64,000 nt of DNA from Microvirga tunisiensis (GTDB lineage: Bacteria; Pseudomonadota; Alphaproteobacteria; Rhizobiales; Beijerinckiaceae): contig NZ_VOSK01000008.1 of assembly GCF_009296175.1 (NCBI RefSeq), positions 1 to 64,000 on the forward strand, written 5' to 3'. The notes beneath the pieces were generated by a model. The model saw only the letters and a program-made list of their open reading frames with translations, was not told the origin of the DNA and searched no databases. The position numbers were made by a program, and so were the translations under genes. Positions 1 to 7,355 of this stretch are shown one piece after another. The stretch's first letter is position 1; the number at the start of each line of letters is the position of its first letter.

Positions 1-187
1 GTTGTGCGAAGCCGCCTGGCTGCCGAGCCGAAGCTCGCCAACCGCCGCTACAAGCCACCCGATGCAGACGCGTTGCCGCCAGCCCTCCAGGTCATCGCTC
101 ATGCCAAGGAGGTCTCGCATCCAGACAACTTAGATCGGATGAAGCTTGGCCTTTATGCCTCGCCCTCACCTACCCAGGAGTGTTTTC

Positions 188-517
188 ATGAGAACAGCGA
201 TCCGTTCCCTGTGCCTGACGGGATTGCTGGCGCTGCCGCTGGCCGCCTGCAATCAGACCGCTTCGGCCCCTGGCCCCGCGAGCACCAGCGTCACGCCGTC
301 CGGCTTCCGCATGCCGGAAGGATCGGGCTGCAAGGGCGAGATCGACCGATACCGCGCCGTGATGAGCAACGATCTTGCCATGGGGCACGTGAACCAGTCG
401 GTCTATAATCGGGTCGATCGTGAGATCGGTCAGGCGGAGGCCACCTGCGCAGCCGGGCGCGATGCGGAAGCCGTGCGCATGGTCAACGCCACGAAGTCCC
501 GTCACGGCTATCTCTGA
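188..517 (+). CDS. small secreted lipoprotein, unknown function
   Basis: A 109-residue protein. The start at 188 is chosen because AGGAG lies seven bases upstream and it places a proper signal at the N-terminus; an ATG 14 codons earlier has no such site. Residues 1-20 form a lipoprotein signal (basic start, hydrophobic Leu/Ala core, lipobox ending LAAC), so the protein should be acylated on Cys and held in the envelope. The mature part is short, polar and contains two further Cys (GSGCKGE and ATCAAG), which could form a disulfide. No family is recognised. Its 3' end overlaps the tail of the opposite-strand NUDIX-like gene by 10 bases. Confidence 0.75.
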   Translation: MRTAIRSLCLTGLLALPLAACNQTASAPGPASTSVTPSGFRMPEGSGCKGEIDRYRAVMSNDLAMGHVNQSVYNRVDREIGQAEATCAAGRDAEAVRMVNATKSRHGYL

Positions 518-1221
518 TCGAAGACCCAGCCGAAGAACGATTGCAGGAACAGCGGCATCCGTTCCGGATCAATGTCCTCTTTCCCCCGAACGATCCGTAC
601 GTCCTGCAATTCGGGCTCGTGCTGAGCCGCGATGTTGGCGCGGATTTTCGCCGCGCCTTCCTCCGCCGTCATCGGCAAAGTCACCATCCGCAGCAGCGCG
701 ATTGTCGGCCAGCGCTGGACGATGATCCACTCGTCGTCCACGTGGTAATCGTCCTCGGAGAGACCTGTCTCTTCGGCCAGTTCCCGGGTGAGACTGGTGG
801 CGAGATCGACCGTGCCGTCCGGCCTCAGATCGGAAAGGTCAGGTGTGCCGGCTGCGAAATAGACCCGGCCCGCATTGGTCGTGCCGTTCCCCATGACCCC
901 GCAGATGAAAGCCCCGTCGGAGCCGCGCAGCGCTCCCATGGCAAATCCGTTGGCGATGGCGGGGTCCGGATAGCCTTTGTCGATCCAAGCAACGAAATCG
1001 GCGTAATCGACCTCGAAATAGGTGTTACGGCACAGATCCCGCTCGAATTCCACATTCTGGAGCAGCAGCACCCGTCCATTGAACATCTGCGGCTTGCCGA
1101 CCGTGCGGCGCTTCCAGTTCTTTTCGATGAATTCCCGGTTCTGCTTGGGCCAAGCCCAATCCAGTGGACGGCAGAAAGCCTCGACGCGGGTGACGCGCCG
1201 GATCTGAGGCTCGCGGTTCAC
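508..1221 (-). CDS. NUDIX-like hydrolase
   Basis: A 237-residue protein likely to be a NUDIX hydrolase (cleaves nucleoside diphosphates linked to another moiety). The core REL-AEE-TGL of the Nudix box is present, but the upstream part of the motif (G-x5-E) is not clean, so activity is uncertain. The start is a GTG at 1221 that overlaps the TGA stop of the upstream PhzF-like gene (GTGA overlap), which indicates translational coupling; the open frame extends further upstream only as a shadow of phzF. Substrate cannot be inferred. Confidence 0.75.
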   Translation of the reverse strand: MNREPQIRRVTRVEAFCRPLDWAWPKQNREFIEKNWKRRTVGKPQMFNGRVLLLQNVEFERDLCRNTYFEVDYADFVAWIDKGYPDPAIANGFAMGALRGSDGAFICGVMGNGTTNAGRVYFAAGTPDLSDLRPDGTVDLATSLTRELAEETGLSEDDYHVDDEWIIVQRWPTIALLRMVTLPMTAEEGAAKIRANIAAQHEPELQDVRIVRGKEDIDPERMPLFLQSFFGWVFDQR

Positions 1222-2123
1222 GACAGGATCTCGCCGCGGCTCACCATCACCGCCTCCCCGCCGATTTCGGCAGAGATAAGGGCTCCGCCCTGGATCACCA
1301 TCTGCAGAACGATCTCGCTCGGGCGTCCCATCTCGACACCCTGCTCGATGACGATGTTGTGCTCGCCATCGCCCAGGGGCTCGCATTGCATGAGTGCGCC
1401 CGCGAAGGCGGCCGCCGCGGAGCCGGTCGCCGGGTCTTCCGCAATCCCCATGCCCAAACCGAACATGCGGGCTCGGAACCGCAATCCGTCCGCCTGGGGG
1501 ATACGAGCATAGACATAAGGCGCAGGGTGGTCGCTGTCGCCGAACGCTTTGTCGAAGGCCTCGCCCTGCGGTTTGGATTTCGCCAGCGCTTCGAGAGAAG
1601 CAACCGGCACGAGATCATATGCGACGCCGGCAGAATGGCGGCTCGGAACATGGCGGTCGAAACCGATTTCCGTGGGATCGAGGCCGAGTGCCCAAGCACA
1701 TGTCGTCGAGTCCTTGCCCTCGCCCCAGACGAAAGGCAGACGCGGCAGGCGGAATCGCGCTGTGCCGCTCGTTGCCTCCTGCACCTCGACAGCGCAGGGG
1801 ACGATGCCGACCTGCTCTTTCAAGCCGAAGGCCACGGCACCCGGCTGACCGTTCTGATCGAGCAGCGCCAGAAGCACCGCCGTTCCCACGGTCGGGTGGC
1901 CTGCGAAAGGAAGCTCACGCACCGGCGTAAAAATACGGATATCAGCGCGCTGGCGCGGATCGGAGGGCGGGAGGACAAAGACGGTCTCGGAAAGGTTGAA
2001 CTCCTTCGCGATCTGCTGCATCCCTGCCGTGTCCAATCCCTCGGCTTCCAGCACGACCGCAAGAGGGTTTCCGGCAAAGCGCTCGGATGTGAAGACGTCG
2101 AGGGTGACAAAGCTGCGGGACAT
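1218..2123 (-). CDS. PhzF family isomerase/epimerase
   Basis: A 301-residue protein of the PhzF/YddE family, two-lobed epimerase-fold enzymes that isomerise small acids. Seen: an N-terminal [20 protein letters not shown] segment, NLSET carrying the conserved catalytic Glu, PFAGHPT, and a C-terminal [12 protein letters not shown] motif. Length matches the family. The start at 2123 is supported by a GAGGAGG site; the frame extends upstream without one. It is first in a two-gene unit with the NUDIX-like gene. PhzF homologues outside phenazine clusters usually have unknown substrates, and no phenazine genes are present here. Confidence 0.9.
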   Translation of the reverse strand: MSRSFVTLDVFTSERFAGNPLAVVLEAEGLDTAGMQQIAKEFNLSETVFVLPPSDPRQRADIRIFTPVRELPFAGHPTVGTAVLLALLDQNGQPGAVAFGLKEQVGIVPCAVEVQEATSGTARFRLPRLPFVWGEGKDSTTCAWALGLDPTEIGFDRHVPSRHSAGVAYDLVPVASLEALAKSKPQGEAFDKAFGDSDHPAPYVYARIPQADGLRFRARMFGLGMGIAEDPATGSAAAAFAGALMQCEPLGDGEHNIVIEQGVEMGRPSEIVLQMVIQGGALISAEIGGEAVMVSRGEILS

Positions 2124-2341
2124 GCGGATCAAACCTCCTCGGGAGCCTTCGGGGATACGAGAACACTGATTCTTCAGCTCCGGATGAGGTACAGTCGGGC
2201 GTCCTCCTGTCAACCGAACTCGCCCCATCGTCCCTGCGGAGGCGGAACCCCGCTATGACATGAGCTTGAACCTGAAGCTGCTCGCCGGCACAGAAACCGC
2301 GCCGGCGACAACTTTTATGTTCGCCCGGCAAGGCTGGCCGC

Positions 2342-3364
2342 TTACATCGCCGCCTGCCGCACAAAGCGGTCGTCGAAGGTCGCAGCGAGATCCACCTTGG
2401 CGTCCTTCAGTTCCGGATCGAGCTGACGCAGCATGTCGAGCACGCTCTGCATGCCGATCATCGGAATGATGCCACTGCGCGAATAGCTCTCGAGCGAGTT
2501 CTGTACGGCCTTGAGATAGAGCGGCTTGTCACCCAGGTAGTATTCCTCCGGCACCGTGGCGGCGACGTCCTCGGGCTTTGCGGTCTCAAGCCATTTCAGG
2601 GTCTTCACGAAGGCATTGACGAGGCGCTGCGTGGTCTGCGGATTCTTCTCGATGAAGTCCTTCTTCGTGTAGAGCGTCGCCGCCGGGTTCGAGCCGCCGA
2701 AAAGCTCGCGGGTTCCGGCCTCGGTGCGGGTGTCGATGAGGATCTGGATGTCGCCATCGGCTTCGAGCTTCGCGATGACCGGGTCGAGATGGGAGATCAC
2801 GTCGATCTCACCCTTCTTCATGGCAGCCACCCCGCTGGCGCCCGAGCCGACGCCGATGATGGCGGCATCGGATGGCTTCAAGCCAGCCTTCACCATGGCG
2901 TACTGTGCCGTAAGCGCCGTGGAAGACCCTGGAGCGGTGACGCCAATCTTGAGCCCCTTGAAATCGGCCGCCGACTTGATCTGCCCGGCCTTGTCCTTCT
3001 TGACCGCAATCACGATCGCCGGGAAGCGGCCGAGTTCGGTGACGGCCACCACGTCCTGCCCTTTGGCCTGCATCCGGATCGTGTGCTCGTAGGCTCCGGT
3101 CACGACGTCGACGGAGCCGCCGATGAGGGCCTGCAGCGACTTGGCGCCGCCACCGAAATCGTTGATCTCGACCTCAAGTCCCTGCTCCTTGAAGAAGCCC
3201 TTGCGCTCGGCGATGGTGAGCGGAAGGTAATAGAGCAGCGGCTTGCCGCCGACGCCCAACGTCACCTTCGCCTTTTCCGGCGCTCCCTGCGCAAAGGCCT
3301 TCGGGCCCAATGCTGCGGCCAGTCCGAGGGCTCCTGCACTTTTCAGAAATGTACGACGTTCCAT
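2342..3364 (-). CDS. ABC transporter substrate-binding protein (NMT1/SsuA-like)
   Basis: A 340-residue periplasmic binding protein. The N-terminus (ERRTFLKSAGALGLAAAL, ending near KAFAQG) resembles a twin-arginine signal peptide. The mature domain has the layout of the SsuA/TauA/NMT1 group: a first-lobe segment YYLPLTIAERKGFFKEQGLEV, a GGAKSLQALIGGSVDVV stretch and DFKGLKIGV. These proteins bind nitrate, sulfonates, taurine or thiamine-pyrimidine precursors; the sequence does not tell which. It is last of a three-gene unit (ATPase, permease, binding protein). Confidence 0.9.
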   Translation of the reverse strand: MERRTFLKSAGALGLAAALGPKAFAQGAPEKAKVTLGVGGKPLLYYLPLTIAERKGFFKEQGLEVEINDFGGGAKSLQALIGGSVDVVTGAYEHTIRMQAKGQDVVAVTELGRFPAIVIAVKKDKAGQIKSAADFKGLKIGVTAPGSSTALTAQYAMVKAGLKPSDAAIIGVGSGASGVAAMKKGEIDVISHLDPVIAKLEADGDIQILIDTRTEAGTRELFGGSNPAATLYTKKDFIEKNPQTTQRLVNAFVKTLKWLETAKPEDVAATVPEEYYLGDKPLYLKAVQNSLESYSRSGIIPMIGMQSVLDMLRQLDPELKDAKVDLAATFDDRFVRQAAM

Positions 3365-3401
3365 GGCGTTTCTCCCTGTTTTGATCCGATCGTTGTGAAT
3401 C

Positions 3402-4193
3402 CTAAGTTCGTGCGGCCAGGGACGTCTGCGGCCGCCAAACGAGAAAACGGTTCTCGATCCTGGTCACGAGCATGTCGATGAGGATGACGAAGATGGACAG
3501 GATCAGCATGCCGGCGAAGACGCCCGTCACATCGAAGACGCTCTCGGCCTCGTGAATTTTGTAGCCGAGCCCGGCGGACGACCCGAGATATTCGCCGACG
3601 ACGGCACCCACGAGGGCGAAACCGACCGAGGTATGGAGTGACGAGAACACCCAGGTCAGCGCCGAAGGCCAATAGACGTGCCGCAGCAGCTGACGTTCGT
3701 TCATACCGAGCATGCGTGCATTGGCGAGCACGACGGGCGACACTTCGCGAACGCCCTGGTACACATTGAAGAACACGATGAAGAACACGAGCGTGAAGCC
3801 GAGCGCCACCTTCGACCAGATGCCGAGGCCGAACCAGAGAGCGAAGATCGGGGCGAGCACAACGCGCGGCAACGCGTTCGCGGCCTTGATGTAAGGATCG
3901 AAAACCGCGGCAAGCAACTCCTTCCGCGCGAAGAGGAAGCCGAAAATGATGCCGCCGCCTGCGCCGATCAGAAAGGCCAGGATGGTCTCGACCAAGGTAA
4001 TCCAGAGATGCCCCCAGATCTCTCCGCTTGCGAAGAGGGTCCAGCAGCGTTTGAGAACGTCGAGCGGTGTCGAGAAGAAGAACTGAACCTGCTTGGCCGT
4101 CCCGGTGATCGGATAGACGGTCAGCACATGCCAAAGCAAAAGGAAGATCAGGCCCACGCCAATCTGGAGGACGGTCAGTTTCAGACGCGGCAT
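3402..4193 (-). CDS. ABC transporter permease (SsuC/TauC-like)
   Basis: A 263-residue inner-membrane protein with about six hydrophobic segments. The cytoplasmic coupling loop around LANARMLGMNERQLLRHVYW matches the EAA loop of BPD_transp_1 permeases, which docks on the ATPase. Its ATG at 4193 overlaps the ATPase stop by one base (TGATG), so the two are probably translationally coupled. It would form the pore for the ligand delivered by the binding protein at 2342-3364. Confidence 0.92.
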   Translation of the reverse strand: MPRLKLTVLQIGVGLIFLLLWHVLTVYPITGTAKQVQFFFSTPLDVLKRCWTLFASGEIWGHLWITLVETILAFLIGAGGGIIFGFLFARKELLAAVFDPYIKAANALPRVVLAPIFALWFGLGIWSKVALGFTLVFFIVFFNVYQGVREVSPVVLANARMLGMNERQLLRHVYWPSALTWVFSSLHTSVGFALVGAVVGEYLGSSAGLGYKIHEAESVFDVTGVFAGMLILSIFVILIDMLVTRIENRFLVWRPQTSLAART

Positions 4194-5017
4194 CAGGTGG
4201 CCTCCCCTTGGCTGTAGGCCTTCTGGACCTCGACGCGCAGGCTCGCCCAGATCTCCTTATGGATGTGGTGGAACGTAGGCTCCATGCGCACTTCCGCAAT
4301 GTCGCGCGGACGAGGCAGTTCGACCGAAAAGTCGCCGATGATCCCCGCGGCCGGACCCGCCGACATCAGCACCACGCGATCGGCCAGGGCGATTGCCTCT
4401 TCCAGATCGTGCGTGACGAACATCACCGCCTTGCGATCCGCCGCCCACAAACTCAAAAGCAGATTGCCCATGATCTGCCGCGTCTGCGCGTCGAGAGGCC
4501 CGAAGGGCTCGTCCATCAGAAGGATCTCGGGGTCGCGGATCAGAACCTGGGCCAGCGCCACGCGCTTGCGCTGCCCGCCGGAGAGCATGTGCGGATACCG
4601 GTTCATAAAGGCCGAGAGCCCGACGCGCCCCAGCCAATCCCTTGCCCGTTGCAAAGCATCGTTGCGCGAGACGCCCTTCGATTCGAGAGCGACAGCCACA
4701 TTGTCGAGAGCCGTCTTCCACGGCATCAGAGCGTCCTGCTGGAAGAGATAGCCGGCCCGCAGGTTGAGATGGGAAAGATCGCTACCGAAGATCCTGACCT
4801 GCCCTGCAGACGGCTTCAACAAGCCGGCAGCCGCATTCAGGATTGTGGACTTGCCCGATCCCGTCGGCCCGACGATCGCCACGAACTCGCCCGGGCGAAC
4901 CGAGAGATCAATGCCGCTGACAGCCGTGTAACCGCCCACTTTCGGCCCGAAGGTGATGGCGACATCGTTGAGCGCCACCGCCGCAAGGGAGGTCGCCTGA
5001 TCCATTCCAATCCTCAT
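4193..5017 (-). CDS. ABC transporter ATP-binding protein (SsuB/TauB-like)
   Basis: A 274-residue ATPase powering the importer. Walker A is GPTGSGKST (about residues 50-58), the signature is LSGGQRKRVALAQ, Walker B is ILLMDEPFGPLDAQ, and the H-loop is in THDLEEA. The start at 5017 has GAGGG six bases upstream; starts at 5038 and 5005 are possible. The C-terminal DIAEVRMEPTFHHIHKEIWASL tail is typical of SsuB/NrtD-type subunits. First gene of the ATPase-permease-binding protein unit. No TPP or other riboswitch was recognised upstream. Confidence 0.92.
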   Translation of the reverse strand: MRIGMDQATSLAAVALNDVAITFGPKVGGYTAVSGIDLSVRPGEFVAIVGPTGSGKSTILNAAAGLLKPSAGQVRIFGSDLSHLNLRAGYLFQQDALMPWKTALDNVAVALESKGVSRNDALQRARDWLGRVGLSAFMNRYPHMLSGGQRKRVALAQVLIRDPEILLMDEPFGPLDAQTRQIMGNLLLSLWAADRKAVMFVTHDLEEAIALADRVVLMSAGPAAGIIGDFSVELPRPRDIAEVRMEPTFHHIHKEIWASLRVEVQKAYSQGEAT

Positions 5018-5135
5018 GGTCCCTCTTTCGGGCGGCATTCTAGGACCGCCTGGAGAGGGATCGCAAGGCGCGTCGGATTCTCCCTTCGGCCTATGTCCCG
5101 CTCTCGCCGAATCAGGCCCCGCGGCTCGAAACGAC

Positions 5136-5984
5136 TTAAATCTCCACAGCCTCGAAGCGGTGGGAGGGCGAGACGAATTCCTCCTGCGCCGCGATGGTCA
5201 GGATCTCGCGGGAACCCGCCTCCTCCGTGCGCTTGAGCAGGCCGTAGACAGAGGCCGAGGCTTCGGCGAGAGCCATCGGCGCCGAACGCGAGCGGGCATA
5301 ATGAACGAAGAAGAGCGCTGCGATGGCATCGCCGGCCCCGTTGACGGAAAGTGACAGCTTAGGCGTACGCACGCGCCAGAAGCGCCCGCCTTCACCGGCG
5401 ACGAGATCGACGCCGTCGGTGGGCGTTTCCTTCGTCTCGACCGAGGTGACGAGCATGACCTTCGGCCCCATCTCCTGCACGATCGAGACAGCCTGTTTCA
5501 CATCGTCCAATGTCTGCGTCGTGAGGCCTGACAGGTAATCCAGCTCGAACTGGTTCGGGGTGATGATGTCGGCGGCAGGCACGGCCTGTTCCCGCATGAA
5601 TTCCGGAATGCCCGGTCGCACGAACACGCCCCGGCCTACATCCCCGATCACGGGATCACAGCAATAGAGCGCTTCCGGGTTGAGAGCGCGCACCCGCGCT
5701 ACCGCCGAGAGAATCGCGTTGCCGATATCGGCCGAGCCCATATAGCCGGAGAGAACGCCGTTGCATCGCTCAAGCACACCCCGCTCCGCGATGCCCTCCA
5801 CAAGATCCTCGATCGCCGGCCCGTCGAAGACGCGGCCTTTCCAGGAACCGTAGCCGGTATGATTGGAGAACTGCACCGTATGAATGGGCCAGACCTCGAC
5901 GCCGAGGCGCTGCATCGGAAAAACCGCGGAGGCGTTACCCACATGGCCGTAGGCGACATGGGATTGGATCGAGAGAACGTTCAT
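5136..5984 (-). CDS. pdxY: pyridoxal kinase
   Basis: A 282-residue ribokinase-fold enzyme that phosphorylates pyridoxal (vitamin B6 salvage) in the cytoplasm. Diagnostic segments: [20 protein letters not shown] at the N-terminus, [31 protein letters not shown] and the anion-hole/catalytic [11 protein letters not shown] near the C-terminus. Length fits PdxY/PdxK. The ATG at 5984 begins the conserved start [10 protein letters not shown]; the open frame extends 61 codons upstream without family similarity. Transcribed divergently from the DedA gene at 6139. Confidence 0.94.
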   Translation of the reverse strand: MNVLSIQSHVAYGHVGNASAVFPMQRLGVEVWPIHTVQFSNHTGYGSWKGRVFDGPAIEDLVEGIAERGVLERCNGVLSGYMGSADIGNAILSAVARVRALNPEALYCCDPVIGDVGRGVFVRPGIPEFMREQAVPAADIITPNQFELDYLSGLTTQTLDDVKQAVSIVQEMGPKVMLVTSVETKETPTDGVDLVAGEGGRFWRVRTPKLSLSVNGAGDAIAALFFVHYARSRSAPMALAEASASVYGLLKRTEEAGSREILTIAAQEEFVSPSHRFEAVEI

Positions 5985-6138
5985 GGCTCTGGCCCCTTTC
6001 GCTTCTCGGTTAGCGCAACAAAGGCCCCGCTTCAAATTGCCTGATGTGATCTCATTCATCACAAAGGCAGTTGGTTCTTTTCGTGGCGGCCCGTATTGAC
6101 CCCTAGCACCTAACCACAACAGGACGCTCAACGGCACC

Positions 6139-6660
6139 ATGGACATCGAGTTTCTGAAGACCAGCATTCTGGAATTCGTGCAGAACCATAAGAGCTATGC
6201 ACCCTTTGTGCTCGGGCTCATGACCTTTGCCGAATCCCTGGCCTTCGTGTCCCTGCTTCTGCCGACCATGACAATCCTGATCGCGGTGGGTTTCGTGCTG
6301 GCGGCAGCCGATATCCCCTTCTGGCAGGCTTGGGCCGGAGCCGTCTGCGGCGCCTTCCTCGGCAATTGGCTCTCCTACGAAATCGGTCAGCGCTACAAGA
6401 AGACTGCCTACGAACTCTGGCCCTTGTCCCGCAACCCGAAGCTGATTGCGCGCGGCGAGGCGTTCTTTCAGCGGTTCGGCCCCTGGGCTGTGTTCCTGGG
6501 TCGGTTTTTCGGCCCGATCCGCGCCGTCATCGCCCTTATTGCGGGTATTTTCCTGATGCCTCAGGTCTTGTTCCAGGCCGCCAATCTGGCCTCGGCATCC
6601 GTCTGGGCCTTCATCATCCTCGCACCCGGCGCCGGGCTTGCACATTATGTGCTGTGGTAG
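6139..6660 (+). CDS. DedA family membrane protein
   Basis: A 173-residue polytopic membrane protein of the DedA/SNARE-associated (VTT) family. Seen: hydrophobic segments near residues 20-60, a conserved turn GAFLGNWLSYEIGQRYKK, and the FGPWAVFLGRFFGPIRAVIALIAG block carrying the Arg residues typical of these half-transporters. Members are linked to undecaprenyl-phosphate or lipid flipping and envelope homeostasis. It is somewhat shorter than E. coli DedA proteins. Divergent from pdxY with about 150 bases between them. Confidence 0.88.
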   Translation: MDIEFLKTSILEFVQNHKSYAPFVLGLMTFAESLAFVSLLLPTMTILIAVGFVLAAADIPFWQAWAGAVCGAFLGNWLSYEIGQRYKKTAYELWPLSRNPKLIARGEAFFQRFGPWAVFLGRFFGPIRAVIALIAGIFLMPQVLFQAANLASASVWAFIILAPGAGLAHYVLW

Positions 6661-6724
6661 GTGAGCGCATCCGGGAACCCGGTGTCTCAGGGGTCATTAA
6701 CCTCCATCACCAAAGGAGGTCCCC

Positions 6725-6880
6725 ATGGGCAAAGGCAAGATGAACGGCGACAACTCCGCCGAGAGCAAAAAGCACCCTGGAAATCATATCCGCGGCTCGG
6801 GCGGGACGATGAAGAACCGCGTTGACCCCGGTAAGCAGGACAACAACAAGGCTCAGAACACGAAGAGCAATCAGCAGTAA
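6725..6880 (+). CDS. small polar protein, 51 aa, unknown
   Basis: ATG at 6725 preceded by a very strong ribosome-binding site (AAAGGAGGT, five bases from the ATG) and followed by a 51-residue frame ending TAA at 6880. The product is extremely hydrophilic, rich in Lys, Asn, Gly, Ser and Gln with almost no hydrophobic residues, so it should be disordered. A hairpin follows directly. The strong signal and the hairpin make it a credible small gene, though no family is recognised. General look is that of small stress-type basic proteins; that is inference only. Confidence 0.65.
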   Translation: MGKGKMNGDNSAESKKHPGNHIRGSGGTMKNRVDPGKQDNNKAQNTKSNQQ

Positions 6881-6885
6881 AATCC

Positions 6886-6911
6886 GGCGGTTCACCCACC
6901 GGTGAGCCGCC
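6886..6911 (+). terminator. hairpin after the 51-aa gene
   Basis: GGCGGTTCACC pairs with GGTGAGCCGCC across a four-base loop (one G-T wobble). It starts five bases after the stop of the small gene. No clear T-run follows, so it may be a terminator or an RNA-stabilising hairpin. Confidence 0.5.
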
Positions 6912-6945
6912 ATTCCCCTCTGTTCCCAGAGGTGGCAGCAGCCCT

Positions 6946-6979
6946 CCGTGATGATAGCTGTATAGTTATATCATCACGG
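6946..6979. repeat. perfect 11-bp inverted repeat with AT-rich centre
   Basis: CCGTGATGATA at 6946-6956 is repeated inverted as TATCATCACGG at 6969-6979, around a 12-base AT-rich centre. It stands out from the GC-rich surroundings and lies between the 51-aa gene and the membrane protein at 7056. It could be an operator for a dimeric regulator or a hairpin; no T-run follows. Confidence 0.55.
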
Positions 6980-7055
6980 ATTCCTGTTGTGACACTTCCC
7001 TCCCCCCGGTTCTTGCGAAGATCTCCATTCCGGCGCGTCCGGGGCTATCGATCCG

Positions 7056-7331
7056 ATGGGGACCGGCCTTCCGGTCGCTTGGTGGCCGTCCGTCGCGGGG
7101 GCCGCGTCTCTCATGTTCTCAGTCTTCTGGATGATGGAAAGCTGGGAGGAAGCCGAGCCGCTGCGAGGTCCGACAAAGGTGAACTTTCTGACCCAGAGTC
7201 TCGCCGGACTCCTGGCGTCTCTTATCTGCTCCTACGCCATCTATCGGTTCTGGAAACATCGCTCGGCAACACTCGGCATCGTTCTCGGCCTCGTCGCGGC
7301 TGGCGCAGCGATGACGTTGCATCGCATGTGA
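7056..7331 (+). CDS. small membrane protein, unknown
   Basis: A 91-residue frame with GC-biased third positions like its neighbours. The product has Trp-rich hydrophobic stretches: residues 7-27, a segment LAGLLASLICSYAIYRFW in the middle, and a C-terminal TLGIVLGLVAAGAAMTL, suggesting two or three membrane spans. There is no good ribosome-binding site at 7056, so the start is uncertain. No family recognised. It converges on the patatin gene with about 25 bases between stops. Confidence 0.45.
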   Translation: MGTGLPVAWWPSVAGAASLMFSVFWMMESWEEAEPLRGPTKVNFLTQSLAGLLASLICSYAIYRFWKHRSATLGIVLGLVAAGAAMTLHRM

Positions 7332-7355
7332 TCCGGATCGTCTGGCCCGCTTCTC

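Noticed and set aside
1-187. Possible partial gene at the left edge, either the + frame from position 4 or a minus-strand frame starting near 120
   Set aside because: The + frame runs across the lipoprotein gene in a different frame, and the minus frame lacks a ribosome-binding site and any family pattern.
4193-5100. TPP riboswitch before the NMT1-type transporter
   Set aside because: No CTGAGA or other conserved TPP-box element was found upstream of the ATPase gene.
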